Part shown: positions 40,785 to 49,779 of the stretch, piece after piece
Numbering within the stretch: position 1 is the stretch's first letter
Layout: each line of letters begins with the position of its first letter
Assembly: GCA_046328115.1 (NCBI GenBank)
Contig: JAXLXE010000001.1
Span: forward strand, 2,666,001 to 2,730,000
DNA: 64,000 nucleotides
Source: JAXLXE01 sp046328115
GTDB lineage: Bacteria > Chloroflexota > UBA6077 > JACCZL01
Reading direction: 5' to 3'
The notes under the pieces: model-generated
What the model was told of the DNA's origin: nothing
What the model saw: only the letters and a program-made list of their open reading frames with translations
The model's database searches: none
Translations under genes and position numbers: made by a program

Positions 40785-42889
40785 GCGGCCGGCCCAAGCC
40801 GTCGCCTGACCCGGACAGCCTCTGCCGCCGCCTGCGGCTCCATCGGGCGACCAAAGTAGAAACCCTGCCCAAAGCGGCAACCTAGCTGTCTCAGCAGCGT
40901 AACCTGCTCTTCCGTCTCAATTCCCTCGGCGGTCGCCTCGAGATTGAGCGATCTGGCAAGCGAGAGGATGGACCGCACAATGGCCGTGTCGTCCGGATCC
41001 AGACCCAGCCCGTCCACGAACGACCGATCAATCTTCACCACGTCAATGGGGAAGCTCCGGAGGTATGCCAGCGAAGAGTAGCCGGTGCCAAAGTCGTCTA
41101 TGGCAAGCTGGATCCGCAGCCCCTTGAGCTCGCGCAGACGCTCCATGGTCGTTTCTGTCTCTCGGATCATCGCGGTCTCGGTGACCTCTAGCTTGAGCCG
41201 GGACGGATCGAACCCCGTTTTGGCCAGGATCTCCACGAGGGCCTGGTGCAGTCCAGGTTCCTGGAGCTGGCGTGCTGAGACGTTGACGCTGACGGACAGA
41301 TGCCGCGCCTCGGCTGACAGCGTGGACCACGCCACCATGCTCCGGCAGCATTCCCGAATGGTCCACTCCCCGATCTTGACGATGAGGCCGCTCTCTTCGG
41401 CGAGCGGAATGAACTCGGCAGGCTCCACCAGGCCTCGGTCCGGGTGGCGCCATCGCAGCAAACCCTCGAAGCCCACCAGGTCTCCACTGCTCAGCTCAAC
41501 GATAGGCTGATAATGGACCTCCAGTTCACCCCGTTCCAGCGCCCGGCGCAGGTCCGTCTCGATTGCGAGGCGATGCAGGGCGCGCTCGTTCATACGCTCA
41601 TCGAACAGCGCGTAGCGCGCCCGTCCTTCCGATTTAGCGCGGTACATCGCGACGTCCGCGTGGCGCATCAGCGTCTCGAGATTTTCCCCACGTCCGCGAT
41701 CACTCAGGGCGATCCCGATACTTGCGCTGACGTACACATCGCGGCCCTCAATCCAGAACGGCTCTGACAACTCCGCCGCGATCCGCTCCGCAACCGCGAT
41801 TGGCTGGCGCTCGTCATCAATCGCCTCGATCAGCACGGTGAACTCGTCTCCGCCGAGTCGAGCCGCGGTATCCTCCGGGCGGATGGACGCCTGGATTCGG
41901 TCTGCCGCCTGACGTAGGAGCTCATCCCCAGCCGCGTGCCCCAGGCTGTCATTCACAACCTTGAAATTGTCAAGGTCAAGAAACAACAGCGCCACCCGCG
42001 CCCCGGAGCGCGCGGTTCGAGCAAGGGCCCGCTCGATCGTGCCGACGAAGTAGCTTCGATTCGGCATGCCGGTGAGCAGATCGTGAAAGGCCTGGAAGGT
42101 CAGTTGCTCGTCAAAGGCGATCCGTTCGGTGATCTCTCGATGCATGTCGCGGAACGCCACGAAAATACCCTGCACCCCTGGATCGGCAAGCAGGTTGTTC
42201 ATGACCACTTCGAAGTGTCGCCACGAGCCGTTCAATTCGTGGACGCGCAGCTCGGCCGCCAGACTCAAGCGGGGGCTCTCTACAGACTGCGCAATCAACA
42301 GCTCCGCCTTGGCGCGGTCTTCGGGGTGCACCAGATCCGTCAACAGCATGGTGGCAAGCTGCTGTGGTTGATACCCCCAGACGAGCTCAGCGCCCGGACT
42401 CTGGTAGATCACTCCCCCATCCTCGCCGATGATCAGGAGCACATCGGAAGCGTTCCAAACCAGCGTCCGGAATAGCCGCTCATTTCTCCGAACCCGCTCC
42501 ATCTCAGCCACGAGCGTTGCTCGCTGCCGATTTGACGCGCGACAGCACATCCAAAACCAGCAACTCGTGGAACCGAGATACACCGCCGCGGCGGCCATGA
42601 CCGCCAGCGGTGCCGAGGGGGCCGTATCAGCCTGCAGGAGCTCCGGCGGGACTACCAGGGCCAGGAAGAGGGCTACGATGGCACCCAGGGCTGCGAACGC
42701 CCCCTGGATCAACACCGGGTACAGACGGCGAATCCTCCGCCTGGCCTGGCGCACGACCCGCTCAGAAAACACGCCGGACCCCGGGGAAGCGACCTTGCGC
42801 GCGCTCCACGCACACCAGAACGCGCCCACGACGAAGCCATCCTCTGCCGCGGAGGCATGCGTCAGCGTGCGGCGTACCGCCGAGATCAA
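40781..42889 (-). CDS. Membrane GGDEF-EAL c-di-GMP protein with PAS domain
   Basis: A protein of up to 702 residues with two N-terminal helices (PVLIQGAFAALGAIVALFLALVV and AVMAAAAVYLGSTS regions), a PAS domain (about 135-255), a GGDEF domain with an intact GGDEF at 346-350, and an EAL domain. The EAL triad reads EGL (475-477), but EVTE, DDFGTGYSSL, KIDRSFV and AEGIET are kept, so phosphodiesterase activity remains likely. It could make or degrade c-di-GMP in response to a ligand. The TTG at 42889 is uncertain; GTG 42772 is an alternative. Its stop overlaps the CHAT start. Confidence 0.88.
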   Translation of the reverse strand: MISAVRRTLTHASAAEDGFVVGAFWCAWSARKVASPGSGVFSERVVRQARRRIRRLYPVLIQGAFAALGAIVALFLALVVPPELLQADTAPSAPLAVMAAAAVYLGSTSCWFWMCCRASNRQRATLVAEMERVRRNERLFRTLVWNASDVLLIIGEDGGVIYQSPGAELVWGYQPQQLATMLLTDLVHPEDRAKAELLIAQSVESPRLSLAAELRVHELNGSWRHFEVVMNNLLADPGVQGIFVAFRDMHREITERIAFDEQLTFQAFHDLLTGMPNRSYFVGTIERALARTARSGARVALLFLDLDNFKVVNDSLGHAAGDELLRQAADRIQASIRPEDTAARLGGDEFTVLIEAIDDERQPIAVAERIAAELSEPFWIEGRDVYVSASIGIALSDRGRGENLETLMRHADVAMYRAKSEGRARYALFDERMNERALHRLAIETDLRRALERGELEVHYQPIVELSSGDLVGFEGLLRWRHPDRGLVEPAEFIPLAEESGLIVKIGEWTIRECCRSMVAWSTLSAEARHLSVSVNVSARQLQEPGLHQALVEILAKTGFDPSRLKLEVTETAMIRETETTMERLRELKGLRIQLAIDDFGTGYSSLAYLRSFPIDVVKIDRSFVDGLGLDPDDTAIVRSILSLARSLNLEATAEGIETEEQVTLLRQLGCRFGQGFYFGRPMEPQAAAEAVRVRRRLGPAA

Positions 42890-42998
42890 AACCAGTGACT
42901 GGAGTCGCCGTGGCGCCCGGGGAGCCGTGTCTCCTCAACAGCCGATGCACCGTCCTTCAGCACCGGTGAGCAGCGCTCACCGAATGTTTGAACGGTGG

Positions 42999-43760
42999 TC
43001 AGGCCGGGTTCGTGACTCCGGTCGTGCGTCGCCTTCGGGACACGAGGGGGGCTGATCCCGCTTCGGCAGGCTGGTCCAGGCCGACGCGTGGACACATTGA
43101 CGCCAGCGGGCACCGCCCGCACGCGGGCGCGCGAGCTTTGCAGACGCGCCGGCCATGGTAGATCAGCAGCATGTGAAAGTCATACGTGTCGCGCGGTGAT
43201 ACCAACGACTCCAGCGCAGCGTGCGCGGCCTCGGCCGTCACGCCGTGAGCAACGAGCCCCAGCCGCCGACTGACCCGATACACGTGCGTGTCCACGGGAA
43301 GCGCCGGCAGACCCAACGCAAACAGAAGCACGCAGGCTGCCGTCTTGGGCCCAACGCCAGGCAGCGCCATAAGGTGACGCCGCGCCTGCTCCAGGCCAAG
43401 CCTGCCCAAACCAGCCAGGCTTGGCTGTCCCTCCAACCTGGGTACGGCGTTCAGGATCGCCTGGATTCGCGGTCCCTTCACGTTGGCCAGGCCTCCCCGG
43501 GAAATGGCTGCCACCACCTGCTCTGTCGGAGCGAGTCGCACGGATTCCCAGCTAGGAAAGGCTTGCTTGAGACTCCGGAATGAGCGCTCCGTATTCGTGT
43601 CGGATGTGTTCTGTGAGAGCACAGTCCCGATCAGCTCATCCAGCGGGTCTGCCGGAGGTCGCCGCGGCGGTGCTCCGTGATACTCGCGCAGACGCCCAAG
43701 GATGACATCAACCCGCGAGCGCGTTGATCCGGTCCATCTTTCGGCCTTGTCCTGGTTCAC
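42999..43760 (-). CDS. nth: Endonuclease III-like DNA glycosylase
   Basis: A 253-residue HhH-GPD base-excision enzyme. The helix-hairpin-helix with the catalytic lysine is LMALPGVGPKTAACVLLF, the catalytic Asp is in LPVDTHVYRVSRRLG, and the C-terminal [4Fe-4S] loop has Cys at C-x6-C-x2-C-x5-C (CKARAPACGRCPLASMC). It removes oxidised pyrimidines and nicks abasic sites. It has a C-terminal tail of about 25 residues beyond the cluster. The gap to the GGDEF-EAL gene (42890-42998) shows nothing I can name. Confidence 0.93.
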   Translation of the reverse strand: MNQDKAERWTGSTRSRVDVILGRLREYHGAPPRRPPADPLDELIGTVLSQNTSDTNTERSFRSLKQAFPSWESVRLAPTEQVVAAISRGGLANVKGPRIQAILNAVPRLEGQPSLAGLGRLGLEQARRHLMALPGVGPKTAACVLLFALGLPALPVDTHVYRVSRRLGLVAHGVTAEAAHAALESLVSPRDTYDFHMLLIYHGRRVCKARAPACGRCPLASMCPRVGLDQPAEAGSAPLVSRRRRTTGVTNPA

Positions 43761-43794
43761 AGTGGCGCTCGTGACAACATCCGACCGCGGGGTT

Positions 43795-46623
43795 CTACCC
43801 GGCGGAGACCGCGCCCGGTCGCGCGGGGCGCTCCGGTAGCTCCAGCTTGACTGCGCAGATCTTGAGCTCCGGGATCTTCGCGTAAGGGTCGAGCCCGTGG
43901 TCGTGGGTCAGCAGATTTGCCGGCGCCTCGCGCCAGTGGAACGAGAGAAACACCAGGCCACGCGGAACTCGTTCAGAGTACCGAAGCTGAGCACGGATGG
44001 CACCCCGCCGGCTGCGAATGACCACCACGGCTCCATCGCCAGCCGCCACTGCCGCGGCGTCAGCGGGATTCGCCTCAACAAACGCGCGGGGTTGGCGCCA
44101 CGCCAGCGGCTCGCTGCGGCGAGTCATCGTCCCGGTGTGGTAGTGGTGGAGGATCCGCCCGGTGCTCAGGACCAGCGGGTACTCAGCATCCGGCATCTCC
44201 ACCGGCTGGCTAAAAGCAACGGGGTGCAGCTTCCCCAGACCGCGGGTGAAGCGCTCTGCGTGAAGGCGAGGGGTCCCCGGATGGTCGAGCGTGGGGCACG
44301 GCCAGGTGAGCCCCTCTTGGCCCAGGCGGTCGTGCCGAATGCCACCGTAGCTGGGCGCCACACTCGCCGCCTCCTGCAGGATCTCCGCGGGGGACTCGTA
44401 GCGCCAACGTTCCCGCGAACCGTCAATTAGCGAGCCGAGATCGCAGAGAATTTGCCAGTCCGCCCTGGCGCCCCCAGGGGGAGGCACCACCGGATGCAGG
44501 AGCTGTACGCGACGCTCGGTATTGGTCATCGTGCCGCCTTTTTCCAACGCCGCGGCAGCCGGCAGCACGACGTGCGCCAGACGGGCCGTCTCGCTCAGGA
44601 AGATCTCCTGGACGACCAGGAACGAAAGCGATCGCAGCGCCCGCTCCACATCGCCAATGTCCGGGTCAGATAGCATAGGGTTCTCGCCCATCACGTACAG
44701 CGCACGGACCGAGCCGGCCGCGGCAGCGTGCGTAAGCTCCACGACGGTCAGCCCCGGCTCGGATGGCAGGTCAGCCGCGCCCCAGGCCCGCGCCACTTCA
44801 CGGCGCGCGTGCTCATCCGAGACCCGCCGGTACGATGGGAGGACGTCTGGCAACGCGCCCATGTCGCACGCACCCTGGACATTGGACTGCCCCCGCAGCG
44901 GATTGACGCCCGTGAAAGGCTTACCTACCTGGCCGGTCAGCAGCGCCAGGTTCGCCAGCCCCAGCACCAGATCCGTGCCGTTGTGCCGCTGTGTGATCCC
45001 CATGGCGTACAGGATCGACGATCGGCCTCGCTCAGACTGGTGATGTGAAGCACCGGACGCTCGAAGGCCGAGCGCGTAGATCCTCGCCGCCCGCTCGATG
45101 TCCGCGGCGGCCACGCCAGAAGCCAGCTCCGCCACCTCTGGCGTATGGGCGCGGACAGAGTCCACGAACGTTTCGAAGCCTTCCGTACGCTCGCGTACGA
45201 ACTCAGGTTCAATCAGATCGTCGCGCACAATCACATGTGCCATCGCCAGGAAGACGTGTTGATCAGTTCCCGGCCTCGGCTGCAGGAACAGCGTGGCGTG
45301 GTCCACAAGCGGAACACGGCGCGGATCGATAACGATGAGATTCGCGCCGTCCCGCACCGCCCGCACCACCTCGTACCCAATCACGGGGTGCGACTCCGCG
45401 GTGTTCGAGCCAGTGATCAAGATGCAGTCAGCGTGTCTGACATCCGCAATCGGGTTAGTCATGGCCCCGCTGCCGAATGCCATACCTAACCCGGTCACGG
45501 TTGACGCGTGACAGAGGCGAGCGCAATGGTCAACGTTGTTGGTGCCGAGGCTCGCGCGGAACAGCTTCTGGAAGAGGTAGTTCTCCTCGTTCGTGCAGCG
45601 CGCTGACGCGAGCCCTGCCACGGCATCCGGCCCATGCTCACGAGCGATCCCCGCGAGCGAGGACGCTACGAGAGCAAGCGCGGCGTCCCAGCTCACCGGC
45701 ACGAACCCGGCCGGCGTGGCGACGCCGGCAACCGGCGTCAATTGGAGGTCCGCGGCCAGACTCTCCCTGACTAGTGGGGTCGTGAGGCGATCTGGACTGT
45801 GGATGAAATCCCAGCCGTAGCGTCCCTTAGCGCAGAGCCATTCGCCGTTCACTGGAGCGTCGGCAAACCCGCGCGACTCCACGATGCGTCGATCGAGGGT
45901 GAGCAGTTCGGTCCCGCAACCCACGCCGCAATAGCCGCAGATAGTGCGTGCTCTCTCCGGCTCCCGGTCGAAGCCAGCCGCCATCCGGGTGCTGGAGATC
46001 AGCGCTCCGGTTGGGCAGATCTGCACGCAGCTCCCGCACTCCACACAGCTAGAGTCAATCAACGGTCCATCAAACGGTGTCGCGACGTGGCTGGAGAACC
46101 CGCGCCCAGCGATCTCGATCGCGCTCCGCCCTACGATCTCGTCGCACACACGCACGCACCGGCCACAGAGGATGCACGCGGAGTGATCGCGCAGAAAGAA
46201 CGGGTTGTCTTCCTGCACCAGAACGCGGCCCAGCTCAACCGGGTAGCTACTACCCTGTAGGCCGTGCTCCTGAGCGAGCCGACGCAGGTCACAGGGTCGA
46301 CCATCTGTGCCGTCCGCACACGACTCCGGGTGGTCAGAGAGAAACAGATCCAGGACCTCTCGGCGCAAGTTGAACAGCTCGTCAGACACGGTGCGGACAC
46401 GCATCCCATCCTGGCAAACGGTTCCGCAGCTAGGCACTGGCCCGCTCCACGCGTTGCTTTCGGAGCTGAGCTGGACCATGCAGAGTCGGCAGCCACCGCC
46501 AATCGACAGCTCCGGGTGGTAGCAGAGGTGCGGAATCTGGATTCCGTGGAGCCGCGCCGCGTCGATGATGGAGGTGCCGGAATCAACGTGGACGGGCATC
46601 CCATCGATTGTCAGATCAACCAC
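43795..46623 (-). CDS. fdhA: Formate dehydrogenase catalytic (alpha) subunit, Mo/W-bis-MGD
   Basis: A 942-residue subunit. N-terminal domain: a [2Fe-2S] ferredoxin (CYHPELSIGGGCRLC). Then the NuoG-type His/Cys cluster region, two [4Fe-4S] clusters (CILCGRCVRVC and CVECGSCVQICP), and the 4Fe-4S motif of molybdopterin oxidoreductases (CGYCGVGC). The metal ligand is Cys371 in ARLCHASTVTG, so this is the cysteine and not the selenocysteine type. Formate is oxidised to CO2 and electrons go to the NAD-linked subunit. GTG 46623 overlaps the beta subunit by 8 bases. Confidence 0.92.
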   Translation of the reverse strand: MVDLTIDGMPVHVDSGTSIIDAARLHGIQIPHLCYHPELSIGGGCRLCMVQLSSESNAWSGPVPSCGTVCQDGMRVRTVSDELFNLRREVLDLFLSDHPESCADGTDGRPCDLRRLAQEHGLQGSSYPVELGRVLVQEDNPFFLRDHSACILCGRCVRVCDEIVGRSAIEIAGRGFSSHVATPFDGPLIDSSCVECGSCVQICPTGALISSTRMAAGFDREPERARTICGYCGVGCGTELLTLDRRIVESRGFADAPVNGEWLCAKGRYGWDFIHSPDRLTTPLVRESLAADLQLTPVAGVATPAGFVPVSWDAALALVASSLAGIAREHGPDAVAGLASARCTNEENYLFQKLFRASLGTNNVDHCARLCHASTVTGLGMAFGSGAMTNPIADVRHADCILITGSNTAESHPVIGYEVVRAVRDGANLIVIDPRRVPLVDHATLFLQPRPGTDQHVFLAMAHVIVRDDLIEPEFVRERTEGFETFVDSVRAHTPEVAELASGVAAADIERAARIYALGLRASGASHHQSERGRSSILYAMGITQRHNGTDLVLGLANLALLTGQVGKPFTGVNPLRGQSNVQGACDMGALPDVLPSYRRVSDEHARREVARAWGAADLPSEPGLTVVELTHAAAAGSVRALYVMGENPMLSDPDIGDVERALRSLSFLVVQEIFLSETARLAHVVLPAAAALEKGGTMTNTERRVQLLHPVVPPPGGARADWQILCDLGSLIDGSRERWRYESPAEILQEAASVAPSYGGIRHDRLGQEGLTWPCPTLDHPGTPRLHAERFTRGLGKLHPVAFSQPVEMPDAEYPLVLSTGRILHHYHTGTMTRRSEPLAWRQPRAFVEANPADAAAVAAGDGAVVVIRSRRGAIRAQLRYSERVPRGLVFLSFHWREAPANLLTHDHGLDPYAKIPELKICAVKLELPERPARPGAVSAG

Positions 46624-48214
46624 GGCCCTGCCCCTCAGACACCCGGCATGCGCGGTCCCGCACATGGGTAAGGTAGTCCTCTTCAAAGTGCCTGAGCGTC
46701 GTAAGCACCGGGTTCGGAGCAGTCTGACCCAGGCCGCACAGCGACATCGTCCCCACCGTGGCGCAGAGGCTCTTCAGGCGGGCGAGATCTTCCATGGTCG
46801 CCGCGTTGGCTACCACGCGCTCGAGCAGACCCAGCATCCGGCGCGTCCCCACCCGGCAGGGCACGCATTTCCCGCAAGACTCGTCTTGGGTAAATCGGAG
46901 GAAGAACCTGGCAAACTCCACCATGCACATCGAGTCATCAACCACAACCATCCCGCCGGAACCCATGATGGCGCCGGTGGCCTTGAGATCCTCGTAGTCC
47001 ACCACGGTATCCAGTAATGAAGCGGGTACGCACCCGCCGCTCGGTCCCCCGAGCTGAACCGCCTTCAGCGTGCGCCCCGGAAGGCAGCCACCGCCAATGT
47101 CCTCCACGATGCCGCGCAGCGTGGCGCCCAGCGGGATCTCCACGAGACCAGAGCGTGCCACGGACCCGGTAAGGGCAAACGCCTTGGTTCCGCCGCTCCG
47201 TGCCGTTCCGAGACCAGCGAACCACTCCGCGCCGTTCAGCACGATGCTTGGGATGCTGGCCAGCGTCTCCACGTTGTTGATGCACGTGGGGTGGCCCCAA
47301 AGCCCCACTTCGGACGGGTAGGGCGGGCGCATGCGAGGGCTCCCGCGCCCACCCTCGATCGCATGGATGAGCGCCGTCTCCTCACCACACACGAATGCGC
47401 CGGCGCCCTCGCGAATCTCTATGTCGAAGCTGAACTCGCTACCAAGCACCCGAGCCCCGAGGGCACCGTAGTGGTGCGCCTGATCGATCGCGAGGCGTAG
47501 CGTTCGGACAGCCAGCGGGTACTCAGCCCGAATGAACACGAACCCGCGGCTAGCGCCCATCGCCCAGCCCGCCAGGATCATGCCCTCGATAAGGCGATGC
47601 GGGTCCCCCTCCAGCATCGTGCGATCCATGAAGGCGCCTGGATCGCCCTCGTCCGCGTTACACACCACAAACCGTGTGCTTGACGGTGCATCACGGGTGA
47701 GTCGCCATTTCCTAGCCGTGGGGAAACCGGCTCCACCGCGCCCGCGCAGGCGCGCCGCCGCCACCAGGTCGATCAGCCGGTCCGGCTCCAGCTTCAGCCC
47801 TGCCCGCAGCGCCTCGTAGCCATTGGCCGCCAGGTAGTCATCAAGCGAGCCCGGATCGATGACTCCGCAGAGCTGGGTCGTAACCCGTACCTGGCGCCCG
47901 AGGAACGGGTAGTCACGCCTGTCTGCGCGGTCGCTGAGCAGCAGGTCGTCGTCTCCAACCAGCGCCCCAGCCCCGAGGTGCCGATCCAACACGGCGAAGG
48001 CCTCATCAGCACGAATCGGGCCGTACAGTGCCGTGCGGCCATCGCTGACGATCTCCACCAGCGGCTCCCGGTGGCACGCGCCGAGGCAGCCCGTGGGCTG
48101 GACGATCACCCTACCCGGGCGCTCATTGGCGTAGTCCCGAGCACGGGCGAGCGTGTCGCCTGAGCCGGCTGCCAGCCCACAGCTCGAAACCCCAACCCGG
48201 ACAAGAGCGGTCAT
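46616..48214 (-). CDS. NAD-dependent formate dehydrogenase beta subunit (NuoF-like)
   Basis: A 532-residue flavoprotein. N-terminal about 110 residues are a thioredoxin-like [2Fe-2S] domain (SSCGLAAGSG, GCLGACHREPLVEI). Then the NuoF core: GRGGAGFPTARKW (FMN/NADH loop), CNADEGDPGAF, GAGAFVCGEETAL, and the [4Fe-4S] ligands in ESCGKCVPCRVGT and SLCGLGQTAP. It passes electrons from formate to NAD+. It overlaps the neighbouring gamma subunit by 4 bases. Confidence 0.92.
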   Translation of the reverse strand: MTALVRVGVSSCGLAAGSGDTLARARDYANERPGRVIVQPTGCLGACHREPLVEIVSDGRTALYGPIRADEAFAVLDRHLGAGALVGDDDLLLSDRADRRDYPFLGRQVRVTTQLCGVIDPGSLDDYLAANGYEALRAGLKLEPDRLIDLVAAARLRGRGGAGFPTARKWRLTRDAPSSTRFVVCNADEGDPGAFMDRTMLEGDPHRLIEGMILAGWAMGASRGFVFIRAEYPLAVRTLRLAIDQAHHYGALGARVLGSEFSFDIEIREGAGAFVCGEETALIHAIEGGRGSPRMRPPYPSEVGLWGHPTCINNVETLASIPSIVLNGAEWFAGLGTARSGGTKAFALTGSVARSGLVEIPLGATLRGIVEDIGGGCLPGRTLKAVQLGGPSGGCVPASLLDTVVDYEDLKATGAIMGSGGMVVVDDSMCMVEFARFFLRFTQDESCGKCVPCRVGTRRMLGLLERVVANAATMEDLARLKSLCATVGTMSLCGLGQTAPNPVLTTLRHFEEDYLTHVRDRACRVSEGQGRG

Positions 48215-48762
48215 TCCCCGCCCTCGACCGTCGGTGCCTCAGTCCCAACGAGCGTCCGGAGGAGGTCGCGCAGGCTATCGATCGTTTGGCGACCGTGCAG
48301 CGTGTCACCCACCACCACCACCGGCGCCAGGCTGCACGCCCCCATGCAGGCCACAGACTCCAGGGTGACTGCCCCATCAGGCGTGGTCTCCGCCTCGTGA
48401 ATGCCTAGCTGAGACTCAGCCGCGGTGAGCAGCCGCGCGGAACCCCCCACGTGGCAGGCGGTACCTTTGCAGATGCGGACCAGGCTCCGCCCGGGTGGTC
48501 GGAGGCGGAACAGATTGTAGAAGGTTGCCACGCCGTACACACGGCTCAGCGGCACGCCCAGAACCCGGGCCGCGTGTTGCAGCGCCAGCGGCGGCAGGTA
48601 GCCGTAGCGGTCCTGAATCCGCTCCAGAGCCGGGATCAGGCCGCCACGCACCCCACGTTGCTCGGCAAGGATCCCTGCCAGATCCGGCGCCGGCCCACCT
48701 GCGAGCGGATCCGGCTGGTAAGTCCACCGCCGTCGACGCCCGCTAAGGCTGTTGTCCGTCAC
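48211..48762 (-). CDS. NAD-dependent formate dehydrogenase gamma subunit (NuoE-like)
   Basis: A 183-residue thioredoxin-like [2Fe-2S] protein. The cluster cysteines are in CKGTACHVGG and CMGACSLAPVVV, matching the C-x4-C and C-x3-C pattern of NuoE/FdsG. Helical N-terminus RYGYLPPLALQHAARVLG and FYNLFRL are also typical. The GTG start at 48762 is 20 bases inside the focA end, so the order is focA, gamma, beta, alpha. Confidence 0.9.
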   Translation of the reverse strand: MTDNSLSGRRRRWTYQPDPLAGGPAPDLAGILAEQRGVRGGLIPALERIQDRYGYLPPLALQHAARVLGVPLSRVYGVATFYNLFRLRPPGRSLVRICKGTACHVGGSARLLTAAESQLGIHEAETTPDGAVTLESVACMGACSLAPVVVVGDTLHGRQTIDSLRDLLRTLVGTEAPTVEGGE

Positions 48763-49672
48763 GCCCTCGCTCCACCGGCCCGCTCAGCTCCGATGCCTCA
48801 CTCCCCCGCAAGTAGACAAACCAGTACACCGTGGCTACGAGCACCGCACCGCCGATGACGTTACCAAGGGTCACGGGTGCAAGGTTGGCAACGAAGCCAC
48901 CCCAGTCCACCGCGCCGAAGTCGGTGGGTTGGCGCGATATCGACTGCCAGAAACCGGCCGGCGCCAGGTTTCGAATCAAGATCCCCAGCGGGATGAAGTA
49001 CATGTTGGCCACGCTGTGCTCAAAACCCATGGCGACGAACGCGGTGATGGGGGGAACCACGGCCAGGATCCGATCCGTGGTGGAGCGGGCACTGAGGCTC
49101 ATCCAGACGGCCAGGCACACGAGCAGATTGCACAAGACACCCAGCGCGGTGGCCTCCGGCCAGTAAAGAGCGGCTTTGGTGTTCGCGATCGAGAGGGCCG
49201 TGAGCCCGACGGCGCCGCCGCCGAATGCGTACTGGCCGCTGAGGAACACGAGAACCGCCACGCCAAGGGCTCCCACGAGGTTACCGGCGTAGACAACCAC
49301 CCAGTTCCGCAGCATATCTGCGAGCGGCAGCCGCCCGGCTGCCCAGGCCATGACGATCAGCGTGTTCCCGGTAAAAAGCTCAGCTCCGCCAACCACGACG
49401 AGTACCAGCCCCAGCGAGAAGGACACACCCGCCAGCAGACGGACGACGCCGTACGGCAGCAGGTTGCTGGCTCCTGATGCGACAGTGGTTGAGAACGCCG
49501 CGCCAAGCGAGATGAACGCGCCCGCCAGAATCGCGAGGACGAACGCCTGCACGGTGGGCAACCGTGCCTTGCGCACACCCACGTCTTCTGCCCTGCGGGC
49601 CATTTCCTGCGGGACCAGGGCGTCCACATTCAGGACGATTCCGGGTTGTTCGTGCGTCACCGCCGTGGCCAT
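48743..49672 (-). CDS. focA: Formate/nitrite channel family protein (FocA type)
   Basis: A 309-residue protein of the formate-nitrite transporter family with about six membrane helices. Landmarks: GAAFSTTVASGAS (N-terminal pore region), GGAELFTGNTLI, NWVVVYAGNLVGAL, and FEHSVANMYFIPLGI with the pore His. It lies at the head of the formate dehydrogenase operon, so formate is the probable substrate. ATG 49672 is 11 bases after GGGAGG; an in-frame extension to 49750 is less likely. Confidence 0.9.
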   Translation of the reverse strand: MATAVTHEQPGIVLNVDALVPQEMARRAEDVGVRKARLPTVQAFVLAILAGAFISLGAAFSTTVASGASNLLPYGVVRLLAGVSFSLGLVLVVVGGAELFTGNTLIVMAWAAGRLPLADMLRNWVVVYAGNLVGALGVAVLVFLSGQYAFGGGAVGLTALSIANTKAALYWPEATALGVLCNLLVCLAVWMSLSARSTTDRILAVVPPITAFVAMGFEHSVANMYFIPLGILIRNLAPAGFWQSISRQPTDFGAVDWGGFVANLAPVTLGNVIGGAVLVATVYWFVYLRGSEASELSGPVERGRDGQQP

Positions 49673-49779
49673 GACATCACGCCCCTCCCCTCCCAACGAT
49701 GGGCCCATTGTGCTCGGAGCCAGGTTTGCCAGGACAGGGGCATCCGTCATTCACATCGTGGGACGTGGTGCGGCCCACG

